Shown: one piece after another, positions 6,641 to 13,668 of the stretch
Position numbering within the stretch: the first letter of the stretch is position 1
How the letters are laid out: each line of letters starts with the position of its first letter
Origin: Tenacibaculum agarivorans
GTDB lineage: Bacteria; Bacteroidota; Bacteroidia; Flavobacteriales; Flavobacteriaceae
Direction of reading: 5' to 3'
Assembly (NCBI RefSeq): GCF_001936575.1
Contig: NZ_MSMP01000003.1
Span: 173,229-237,228, forward strand
Length of the DNA stretch: 64,000 nucleotides
The notes under the pieces: model-generated
What the model was told of the DNA's origin: nothing
The model's database searches: none
Seen by the model: only the letters and a program-made list of their open reading frames with translations
Position numbers and translations under genes: made by a program

Positions 6641-8693
6641 AAATATACCTAGAATATCAAATGAAGTTGAAATTATGCCATTTGATAATGGTGGTTATTT
6701 AGTTCACCATAAGAAGTTAGGATATCGAATCAACATTAATACCATAACCTATCAATTATTAAGTTTAATAGATGGTAAACTCACTATTGAAGAAATAATT
6801 AGAGCTTTTAAGCAACGCTATGAAATCAATTTAAAAAAAGAGAATGTTCTTGATATTTTGTATCAAAAGTTAGCTAAATATCATATCATAGAAAACGAAC
6901 ATTTTGAATTTAAGCCTAAAGAAAAACCATCTTACTTAAAATTAAGCTTTACAGTGGTCAAAAAAGATTGGATTGATGGAATAGTTTCTAAAATGGGATT
7001 CCTGTTTTCAAAGAAAATATTTTATCCTACATTATTTGCCATGGTCATTTTTATGGCATTTGTTATACTCTTAAATATAAATACCGTAAAATCAGATTTA
7101 GCAACAATAAACACAGCCGATGGGAGCCTTTATTTTTTAATTTTTGGAATTGTTGTTGTATTACACGAACTCGGGCATGCCGCTGCTTGTAATAAGTTTG
7201 GCGCAAAGCATGGAGATATTGGATTCGGGTTTTATTTACTATCTCCAGTGATGTATGCAGATGTTTCTGATGCTTGGAAACTAAAGAAAAGTGAACGAAT
7301 TATTGTAAATCTAGGAGGAATCTACATACAGCTGATCATTGCAAGTATTTTTGCATGTATTTATTTAATTACCAACAATAATTTTTTATTAATCCCAGCA
7401 TTTAGTATAGGTGGACTGAGTATTCTATATAATCTAAACCCCTTCTTTAGAACAGATGGATATTGGGTATTATCAGATTATGTAGGAATAGCAAATCTTA
7501 GGGAGAATTCTAATATTGCATTAAGTAGCTTTTTTAAAAGAAAAAAGAATACAGTAACTAACCTTTTTTCTTTAAAAAACATTTTATTGGCCTTATATGC
7601 ATTGATTAGTATAGGCTTTATTTTTGTATTTCTTTTTGTCATTCTCATACAAAACCCAAATTCAATTTTTAATTATCCTTACAATTTTATTCAGTACATA
7701 AAATTAGTGTTTACAACACAAGAAATACATTTAAATGAACTGAAAACATTAATATTACCTACTTTGTTTTTTATTATTTTGTTTAGGTTTTTAGTACGGT
7801 TTTATAAAACTAAAATCAGTTCATTATCTAAAGTAGAGAAAAAAAAGAGTATTATACTCGGTGTTAAAATCATTTTAGCAACTGTATTTTTTCTTTCAGC
7901 AGTTGGTAAAACACTTAGTTTTAATTCTTTTTCAAGAAATATTAATGAATTTGTATTTATTCCATATCAAATAATTCCATACGGAATATTACTAATAGAA
8001 TATAGTTTAGCTATCGGTTTCATGACATTTATTTTTTCTAGACAAATAGCTAAAATCTCTTTTGTGTTTTTAATCTTAATGACAATATCCTATAGTTACG
8101 GTCATTTTACTCTAGACATAAAAAAGTGTGGTTGTTTTGGATACTTCAAATTTTTAACCCCAAGTAATTATTTTATTTATATAGTTAAAAATGTCTCATT
8201 AATTATAGCTTGTCTATATATTTTAAAATATACTAAGAATATAACTATCAACAAGCGATTACTAAAGACAACTATTTCAATATTCACTGTATTTGTATTG
8301 AGTTTTTTCGCTTATAAAACAGAAGTTAAATTTATTCGTGATTTTGCTAAAACAAACATAGGTAAAGTACTAAGTAATATTTTACCCGAAAAGGACCATG
8401 TAGTAAAAGAATATCAATATGTATTTTTGTTTTCTCCAAAATGTCAACATTGCTTAGATGTAATTCCGAAAATTGAAAAAATTAAGCATACAGTTGATTT
8501 AATTGGAATAACTTCAGTTAAAAATGAAAAAGAATTGAAAAATTTATCTACTGATTTTCAAGTAAGAATGATCAGTTCTGAAGGCATATCAAAATTGTCT
8601 AAAACTGTTCCTAAAATATTCGAAATAAAAAACGATACCATTCAAAATGTATTAAGCGTACAACAGTTTCTAAAAAACGTTAAACTAAAATAG
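6633..8693 (+). CDS. Four-domain membrane maturase: PqqD-like RRE, M50 site-2 protease, MauE-like, thioredoxin-like
   Basis: The 686-aa product starts (ATG 6633, overlapping the previous stop; 6606 is an alternative) with a PqqD-like domain (residues 1-90, LGYRININTITYQLLSLIDG), the fold that binds RiPP leaders. Next come membrane segments with a zinc protease site HELGH (178-182) and the distal NPFFRTDGYW motif (269-278) of M50 site-2 proteases. A multi-pass region at about 400-560 with KCGCFG (498-503) resembles MauE/DoxX-like redox proteins. The C-terminal ~100 residues are thioredoxin-like with CQHC at 604-607. The paired Cys of the peptides are natural substrates for the redox half and the leader for the RRE and protease. 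The domains are seen; the peptide substrate is inferred. Confidence 0.75.
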   Translation: MDKNIPRISNEVEIMPFDNGGYLVHHKKLGYRININTITYQLLSLIDGKLTIEEIIRAFKQRYEINLKKENVLDILYQKLAKYHIIENEHFEFKPKEKPSYLKLSFTVVKKDWIDGIVSKMGFLFSKKIFYPTLFAMVIFMAFVILLNINTVKSDLATINTADGSLYFLIFGIVVVLHELGHAAACNKFGAKHGDIGFGFYLLSPVMYADVSDAWKLKKSERIIVNLGGIYIQLIIASIFACIYLITNNNFLLIPAFSIGGLSILYNLNPFFRTDGYWVLSDYVGIANLRENSNIALSSFFKRKKNTVTNLFSLKNILLALYALISIGFIFVFLFVILIQNPNSIFNYPYNFIQYIKLVFTTQEIHLNELKTLILPTLFFIILFRFLVRFYKTKISSLSKVEKKKSIILGVKIILATVFFLSAVGKTLSFNSFSRNINEFVFIPYQIIPYGILLIEYSLAIGFMTFIFSRQIAKISFVFLILMTISYSYGHFTLDIKKCGCFGYFKFLTPSNYFIYIVKNVSLIIACLYILKYTKNITINKRLLKTTISIFTVFVLSFFAYKTEVKFIRDFAKTNIGKVLSNILPEKDHVVKEYQYVFLFSPKCQHCLDVIPKIEKIKHTVDLIGITSVKNEKELKNLSTDFQVRMISSEGISKLSKTVPKIFEIKNDTIQNVLSVQQFLKNVKLK

Positions 8694-8758
8694 TTTTAAG
8701 ATTCGGATTACTGTATAATCTCATTTTAAATACTATTTAAATGTTGTACTTTTATACT

Positions 8759-9022
8759 ATGAAAAGTACAATTATCATACAGAACTTAAAATGTTCAGGA
8801 TGTTCAAATACAATTACTAAAAAAGTATCTCAACTTCATAATATATCTAATGTAGAAGTTAATGTGGAAGATTCAATGGTTAGTTTTGATCATACTACTG
8901 ATAATGATTTAGATGTAGTAAAAGCAACTTTATTTAATCTTGGATATCCTGAAGAAAATGACAAGAATTCTATCTCTAGGAAAGTAAAATCCTTTATTAG
9001 CTGTGCTAATGGTAGAATATAA
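8759..9022 (+). CDS. Small HMA-type metal-binding protein
   Basis: The 87-aa protein carries KCSGCSNTITKKV, a variant of the heavy-metal-associated CxxC motif (here C-S-G-C), then the usual beta-alpha-beta pattern and a GYPEE loop typical of copper chaperones. A C-terminal extension contains one more Cys. ATG 8759 is preferred over 8741 because the domain begins there. It lies 65 bp after the maturase gene and before a strong terminator, so it could share the transcript; it could equally be an independent copper carrier. Confidence 0.75.
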   Translation: MKSTIIIQNLKCSGCSNTITKKVSQLHNISNVEVNVEDSMVSFDHTTDNDLDVVKATLFNLGYPEENDKNSISRKVKSFISCANGRI

Positions 9023-9044
9023 CTGATTTTAATATTATAAAAAT

Positions 9045-9084
9045 AAATGCAGGAGAGTTATAATTAACTTCTTCCTGCATTTTT
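9045..9084 (+). terminator. Intrinsic terminator after the peptide locus
   Basis: Perfect 10-bp arms AAATGCAGGA (9045-9054) and TCCTGCATTT (9073-9082), followed by T residues. It closes the transcription unit that runs from the precursors to the HMA gene. Confidence 0.75.
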
Positions 9085-9131
9085 AAAAAGATAATCCCCA
9101 TTATCTATTATTTATTTTGCAATTTCTTGAG

Positions 9132-9281
9132 TTATAAATTCACGAAAACATACTCATCACTATTACGTATCTTGTTGTAATAATATTCATTTACAATTAC
9201 GGGTACATTCAAATACGGAAATTTAATTTTGTAGTTTGATTTATCTCTCCCTAAGAACTTTAGTTTTGTCTTTTTTTTCAT
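9132..9281 (-). CDS. Possible small basic protein (49 aa)
   Basis: An open frame begins MKKKTKLKFLGRDKSNYKIK and ends EYVFVNL. It is Lys- and Tyr-rich with no signal peptide. The composition is protein-like, it starts with ATG, and it fills an otherwise empty gap. No family recognised; it may be spurious. Confidence 0.35.
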   Translation of the reverse strand: MKKKTKLKFLGRDKSNYKIKFPYLNVPVIVNEYYYNKIRNSDEYVFVNL

Positions 9282-9400
9282 AATTCAATAATCTATTTTA
9301 AATTGTTAAACCATAAAAAACTTCTATAAAGTAATCAGCGAATTTTGTACCAAACCTAACCATGATTTATGAAAATACTAAATGGATATAATCACTCTTT

Positions 9401-9748
9401 TTAATAATTTAATATTCTTTTTAACCCCAACGTTACATTTCTTTCGAGTATAGAAAACTCATCATCAGAGTCAAAAACTGTTTTCATTTCAGTAAATAAA
9501 TCTTGGATTTGTACTTTGTTATAATTTAAATCCTCTACAGTGTTACGAATCTTCTGAATACTTTCATAATCATTATCATTTTCAAATTCCTTAGACATTT
9601 TGTCATATATTTCTTGTCCTACAGATTCAATTATGATTTTTATTTCCTGCTCAGCTTCCTTCATATCAGCATTCATACAGTAAATTAAAGTATATGCCTT
9701 TAACTCTGTCTGATTCCAGTTCGTTTTTGTTCTTGTTAGCGTTGCCAT
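9401..9748 (-). CDS. Helical cytosolic protein, possibly TerB-like, controlled by the FNR-type site
   Basis: The 115-aa protein is predicted all-helical and soluble. The stretch LKAYTLIYCMNADMKEAEQE faintly recalls the opening helix and acidic turn of TerB-type domains, but the match is weak. The gene sits behind an FNR-like promoter (9777-9820) identical in layout to those of the oxidase genes, so it is probably made under low oxygen. The adjacent 136-aa gene has a similar look. Function unknown. Confidence 0.6.
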   Translation of the reverse strand: MATLTRTKTNWNQTELKAYTLIYCMNADMKEAEQEIKIIIESVGQEIYDKMSKEFENDNDYESIQKIRNTVEDLNYNKVQIQDLFTEMKTVFDSDDEFSILERNVTLGLKRILNY

Positions 9749-9776
9749 AGTATTAGATTTTTAAATTAATTCAAAA

Positions 9777-9820
9777 TAAAATTAACTAGTTAAAAGTTAG
9801 AATACTATGACAAAAGTCAT
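9777..9820 (-). promoter_or_regulatory. FNR-like promoter for the 115-aa gene
   Basis: The palindrome ATGACAAAAGTCAT (9807-9820) is followed on the minus strand by AGT and, exactly 22 bp after the palindrome, by TAATTTTA (9777-9784), a near match to the Bacteroidota -7 box TAnnTTTG. The start codon is 59 bp from the palindrome. Confidence 0.7.
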
Positions 9821-9856
9821 GTTCGGAAAATATGTGGATTTATACAGATCTACTTA

Positions 9857-10267
9857 TTAAGAGGTAATACTATTAAGTTCTAATTCCAATTTTTCAAGAA
9901 TTAACTGTTCAGTTGTATTTGTTCCTCTAAATGCATTTGCAATACGTTTAGAAGTCTCCGTGATTAAATTTTTAATTTGATCTGTAAAGAAGTAATGATG
10001 GTTATGGTAATATTCAACAAAGTCTAAAAAGCAATCCTCAGAAGTTGCATTTTTACTGTATAACCAATCAAAAACAATTTCTATCTGATAAGCTGTATCT
10101 GTACCAAAAACATCAAAAGTTTCATCAATCATCAACCATTTGTCTTTAACTACTTTTTTTAAGGCCTTTATTTCATTAATATTAATGACATTATCAGATT
10201 TAGCAACTGCATAAAAAATCTTGGCAATATTCTGATAAAACTTTATGTTTAGCTTTTTTGTTTTCAT
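9857..10267 (-). CDS. Small TerB-like helical protein, divergent from the oxygen-sensor kinase
   Basis: The 136-aa protein has AKIFYAVAKSDNVININEIK near its start, which resembles the TerB pattern LFYAVAxADGxIxxxE with an acidic turn. The rest is helical, with aromatic clusters (EYYHNHHYFF). Predicted cytosolic. It is read from a shared palindrome (10317-10330) away from the kinase gene, with a perfect TATTTTTG -7 box, so it appears to be co-regulated with the respiratory genes. Its role is unknown. Confidence 0.6.
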   Translation of the reverse strand: MKTKKLNIKFYQNIAKIFYAVAKSDNVININEIKALKKVVKDKWLMIDETFDVFGTDTAYQIEIVFDWLYSKNATSEDCFLDFVEYYHNHHYFFTDQIKNLITETSKRIANAFRGTNTTEQLILEKLELELNSITS

Positions 10268-10286
10268 TATAAATACTATTCAATTA

Positions 10287-10330
10287 CAAAAATAAGATAG
10301 ACCTCTGGGGTAAGAAATGATAAATATCAG
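10287..10330 (-). promoter_or_regulatory. FNR-like promoter, minus-strand side of a shared palindrome
   Basis: Palindrome ATGATAAATATCAG (10317-10330). On the minus strand 22 bp separate it from TATTTTTG (10287-10294), a perfect TAnnTTTG box. It drives the 136-aa gene, whose ATG is 50 bp from the palindrome. Confidence 0.75.
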
Positions 10331-10360
10331 CTGCAGTTTTTTTAATAAAATATATCTTTA
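10317..10360 (+). promoter_or_regulatory. FNR-like promoter, plus-strand side of a shared palindrome
   Basis: The same palindrome (10317-10330) is followed on the plus strand by 22 bp and then TATCTTTA (10353-10360). It drives the kinase gene at 10379, so the sensor pair may be autoregulated through one operator serving both directions. Confidence 0.7.
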
Positions 10361-10378
10361 TCTCAAATTTCTAATTGA

Positions 10379-11626
10379 ATGTTCGATAAAGAAGAGAGAA
10401 TAATTTTTGACACCCTTTTTGAAGCTGTTTCTGAAGGCATAATTGTAGTGGATGATCATCAAAAAATTATGGTTGTCAACTCATCTGCTGAAGTAATGTT
10501 TGGATATAATAAAGGTGAATTGTTACACCAACAATTAAAGACTTTAATTCCTCAAAAATATAAAGGAACTCACGATGCACATTTTAATTCGTTTTTAAAA
10601 GTACAACAGAAAAGACAAATGGGGCATGGTAGAGACTTATATGCAGCACATAAGAATGGAAGTGTATTTCCTATAGAAGTGGGCTTAAATCCTTTCGAAA
10701 TGCAAGGAAAAATGTATACAATGGCTCTAGTTGTAGACATTTCTTTACGAAAGCATCAAGAACTAGAAATTTTAGAGCTGAATACCAAACTAGAAAATAA
10801 AGTAAAAGAAAGGACTAAAAGTTTAAGTGAAACCGTTGATGAGTTAGAAAAAATGAATCAGCAACTAGATGAAGAAAACAAAAAAAGAATTGTAGCTGAA
10901 AATAAAGCTAATATTGCTTTAAAAAAAGAACGAGAACTAAATGAATTAAAAACCAAGTTTTTATCACTAGTCTCACATGAGTTTAAAACACCGTTAAGTG
11001 GAATTTTAACATCCACTATGTTGCTAACCAAATACAAACTCACAGAACAACAAGAAAAAAGAGAAAAACACTTGTCTATTATAAAGAACAAAGTTCATTA
11101 TTTAAATAATATCCTAAACGACTTCCTATCTGTCGAAAAACTTGAAAAAGGAGAAATTAAATATAACCTGACATCTTTTCAGATTAAGAAAACAATAAAG
11201 GAAGCTATAAGCGGAGCAAATTTACTGTTGAAAAAAGGGCAGGAGATCATTTGTAATTCTGATATGGAAGATATTACGATTTATCAGGATGAAAAAATTA
11301 TGGAGCTGACTTTTCTAAACCTTATGAGTAACGCAGTAAAATATTCTCCTGAAAACACAACAATAACTATTTCTGTCCGCCAAAATCACTCAGAAACTAC
11401 AGTTCAAGTAGAAGATCAAGGGTTTGGAATTCCTGAGAAGGATCAAAAAAATATATTCCAACGTTATTTTAGAGCTGAAAATGTATTATTAAATGAAGGA
11501 ACAGGAATCGGTTTAAACATTGTAAAAAGTCATTTAGAAAATTTAGGAGGAACAATAACTTTTACGAGTAAAGAAAATATAGGCTCAACATTTATAGTCA
11601 CTATACCAAACAAAGCTGAATTATGA
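10379..11626 (+). CDS. FixL-like PAS histidine kinase (probable oxygen sensor)
   Basis: The 415-aa soluble kinase has a PAS domain (residues 8-122), a coiled coil (125-190), a HisKA domain with the phospho-acceptor in VSHEFKTPL (His200), and an ATPase domain with NLMSNAVKYS, DQGFGIP and GTGIGLNIV. The PAS domain follows the FixL pattern: LIPQKYKGTHDAHF places His65 where FixL has its heme-ligating His, and GHGRD places Arg85 near the FixL gating Arg. That suggests heme-based oxygen sensing, although heme is inferred. It overlaps the response regulator by 4 bp. Confidence 0.8.
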   Translation: MFDKEERIIFDTLFEAVSEGIIVVDDHQKIMVVNSSAEVMFGYNKGELLHQQLKTLIPQKYKGTHDAHFNSFLKVQQKRQMGHGRDLYAAHKNGSVFPIEVGLNPFEMQGKMYTMALVVDISLRKHQELEILELNTKLENKVKERTKSLSETVDELEKMNQQLDEENKKRIVAENKANIALKKERELNELKTKFLSLVSHEFKTPLSGILTSTMLLTKYKLTEQQEKREKHLSIIKNKVHYLNNILNDFLSVEKLEKGEIKYNLTSFQIKKTIKEAISGANLLLKKGQEIICNSDMEDITIYQDEKIMELTFLNLMSNAVKYSPENTTITISVRQNHSETTVQVEDQGFGIPEKDQKNIFQRYFRAENVLLNEGTGIGLNIVKSHLENLGGTITFTSKENIGSTFIVTIPNKAEL

Positions 11627-12672
11627 GAAAAATTCTATTAATTGAAGACGATATCACCTTAAGAGAAAACACAGCAGAATTACTAGAGTTAACAGATTAC
11701 TACGAGGTAATTATGGCTGAAAATGGTAAAGTTGGTATAGAAAAAGCGTTGAGTGAATTACCTGATTTGATTGTTTGTGATATCATGATGCCAGAAATAG
11801 ATGGTTATGGCGTGTTAGAAATCTTATCTAAAAACCCGAAAACACAATTTATACCTTTTATATTTTTATCAGCAAAAACGGAGCGTAGTGATGTACGAAA
11901 AGGAATGAATCTAGGTGCTGACGACTATATTACTAAACCTTTTACAGAAGAAGAATTAATTAGTGCAATTGAAAGTAGATTAGCAAAATCTTCGATATTA
12001 AAAGAACAAAAAACTGTTGTAATTGAAGAGCCTAATGAAAATGAAGTTAGAGATTTAAACGATCTAAAGAATTTCTTTGATGACAATGGAACTATTTTTT
12101 CATTTCAAGGAGAAGAGAAAGTGTATGAGGAAGGAGATAATTCCAATTACATTTATTTGGTAACTAAAGGCGGAGTAAAATGTTCCAAACTTAATGAACA
12201 AGGCAAAGTATTAACGACTTCATTATATAAAGAAGACGATTTATTCGGATACACTTCTTTCTCTCAAAATATTCCTTATCAAGAAACAGCTGTGGCCATG
12301 GAAGCAACAGAACTTGTCGGAATTCACAAATCGGAGTTGATTTCAGTTTTACATAAAAATCATAAGGTTGTATTAGATTTAGTTGATCTTTTAGCAGATA
12401 ATTTAAAAGATGTAAAAGAACAATTATTGGATATGGCCTATAATTCTGTACATAAAAAAACGGCGGCAACACTACTAAAGTTTGCTGAACGCATGAATAG
12501 AAATCCAGATGATAGTATTAGAATAGCACGACATGATTTAGCTAGTGTAGCGGGTATTGCTACCGAAACTTTAATTCGAAGCATCTCTAAACTAAAAAAG
12601 AACGGAATTATAGAAATTGAAGGGAGAAATATTAAAATTGTTGATATGGAAGCTTTAAAATTAGTAGAATGA
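11623..12672 (+). CDS. Response regulator fused to a CRP/FNR transcription factor
   Basis: The 349-aa protein combines a receiver (residues 1-125; phospho-acceptor Asp53 in VCDIMMPE, Lys105 in ITKPF) with a cyclic-nucleotide-binding-type beta-barrel (about 150-260) and a Crp-type winged HTH (about 280-345, VAGIATETLIRSISKLKKNG). No N-terminal Cys cluster of classical FNR is present, so the oxygen input should come by phosphorylation from the adjacent kinase. It is the obvious candidate to bind the ATGAYnnnnRTCAT palindromes of this region. Confidence 0.85.
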   Translation: MRKILLIEDDITLRENTAELLELTDYYEVIMAENGKVGIEKALSELPDLIVCDIMMPEIDGYGVLEILSKNPKTQFIPFIFLSAKTERSDVRKGMNLGADDYITKPFTEEELISAIESRLAKSSILKEQKTVVIEEPNENEVRDLNDLKNFFDDNGTIFSFQGEEKVYEEGDNSNYIYLVTKGGVKCSKLNEQGKVLTTSLYKEDDLFGYTSFSQNIPYQETAVAMEATELVGIHKSELISVLHKNHKVVLDLVDLLADNLKDVKEQLLDMAYNSVHKKTAATLLKFAERMNRNPDDSIRIARHDLASVAGIATETLIRSISKLKKNGIIEIEGRNIKIVDMEALKLVE

Positions 12673-12712
12673 TTTTTATCATTTTTTAGGAGTACTACGA
12701 TACATACTTTTA
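12669..12712 (+). promoter_or_regulatory. FNR-like promoter for the 288-aa lipoprotein gene
   Basis: ATGATTTTTATCAT (12669-12682) overlaps the regulator stop codon. After 22 bp comes TACTTTTA (12705-12712). The ATG at 12734 is 52 bp from the palindrome, matching the other promoters and favouring that start over 12725. Confidence 0.7.
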
Positions 12713-12733
12713 TCATAATTAAACATGTCGATT

Positions 12734-13597
12734 ATGAGAATTGTATCTTTTTTAATAGTGGTATTGGTAATTACTAGTTGCAAGTTAGACAAAGAACCAA
12801 TTCATACTACTACTGAAATTAGGAGTAAAGATTCATTAATTATTAATGATACTGTTATCATTCAACTTAATACGGAAGAATTACAACAAAATGTAAAAAT
12901 TAACCCTATAAAATCAGATGAAGATGATAGTAACTTTATCAAAGATTATGTGGTGCATAAACAGCTGTATAAAGAAACAGATAATTATATAATTGATTTC
13001 TGTTATCCTCAGTTAGATGAAAATTACAATCCCAAATTTGAACTTTTCAATGATTTTATTGAAAATGAATTAATACAACTTTCTAGAGTAGAGCAAGATC
13101 TTTTAGAAAGTCAAGAACTATTGTGTGATACATTACATTATAAACCAATACGAGAACATAGAATAGCGGAATATAAAATTTATCAGCAAAAAGAAACCCA
13201 CATAAGCATACTGTTTTATTTAGAAAATCACTATGCGCAAACCAAAGCAGCTTACTACACTTTTAAAACAGTAAATTTTGATAAGATAAAAGGAAAATTA
13301 CTTCACTTCGAAGATTACTTTTTACCTGGAAGTTTATCAGAAGTTCATAACATTTTAAATTCAGAAATTAGAACACAGATAGCTGAAGGAGATTTATTTT
13401 ACGAATGTTTCGAAGTAAGTTTAGATGATTTTAAAATAGCTAAAAATGACTTTGTAATCAATGATGATCATGTCATATTTTATTTTAATGATTGTATAAT
13501 GTGTCCTTCATTTGTGGGAGCATACAGTATTGAAATTCCTTTAGAAAAATTAACACCAGTATTACAACAAAATTGGTCAGATCGCTTCATTTTATAA
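12734..13597 (+). CDS. Lipoprotein of unknown function in the low-oxygen regulon
   Basis: The 287-aa protein starts MRIVSFLIVVLVITSCKLDK, a clear lipoprotein signal with Cys as the first mature residue. The rest lacks membrane segments. The C-terminal part (VIFYFNDCIMCPSFVGAYSIEIPLEKL) looks like a DUF3298/RsiV-type domain, which often ends in a strand of this sort; this is tentative. It has its own FNR-like promoter and precedes ccoI. Confidence 0.65.
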   Translation: MRIVSFLIVVLVITSCKLDKEPIHTTTEIRSKDSLIINDTVIIQLNTEELQQNVKINPIKSDEDDSNFIKDYVVHKQLYKETDNYIIDFCYPQLDENYNPKFELFNDFIENELIQLSRVEQDLLESQELLCDTLHYKPIREHRIAEYKIYQQKETHISILFYLENHYAQTKAAYYTFKTVNFDKIKGKLLHFEDYFLPGSLSEVHNILNSEIRTQIAEGDLFYECFEVSLDDFKIAKNDFVINDDHVIFYFNDCIMCPSFVGAYSIEIPLEKLTPVLQQNWSDRFIL

Positions 13598-13605
13598 TAT
13601 CAAAA

Positions 13606-13649
13606 CTGATTAATATCATAGTTTACTTTTCTTTTCATATGGAAATTTG
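13606..13649 (+). promoter_or_regulatory. FNR-like promoter for ccoI-hemN
   Basis: CTGATTAATATCAT (13606-13619) followed by AGT; 22 bp further lies GAAATTTG (13642-13649), which keeps AnnTTTG of the -7 box but has G for the first T. ATG is at 13669. Confidence 0.65.
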
Positions 13650-13668
13650 CTTTACGTAAATCGTGTAT

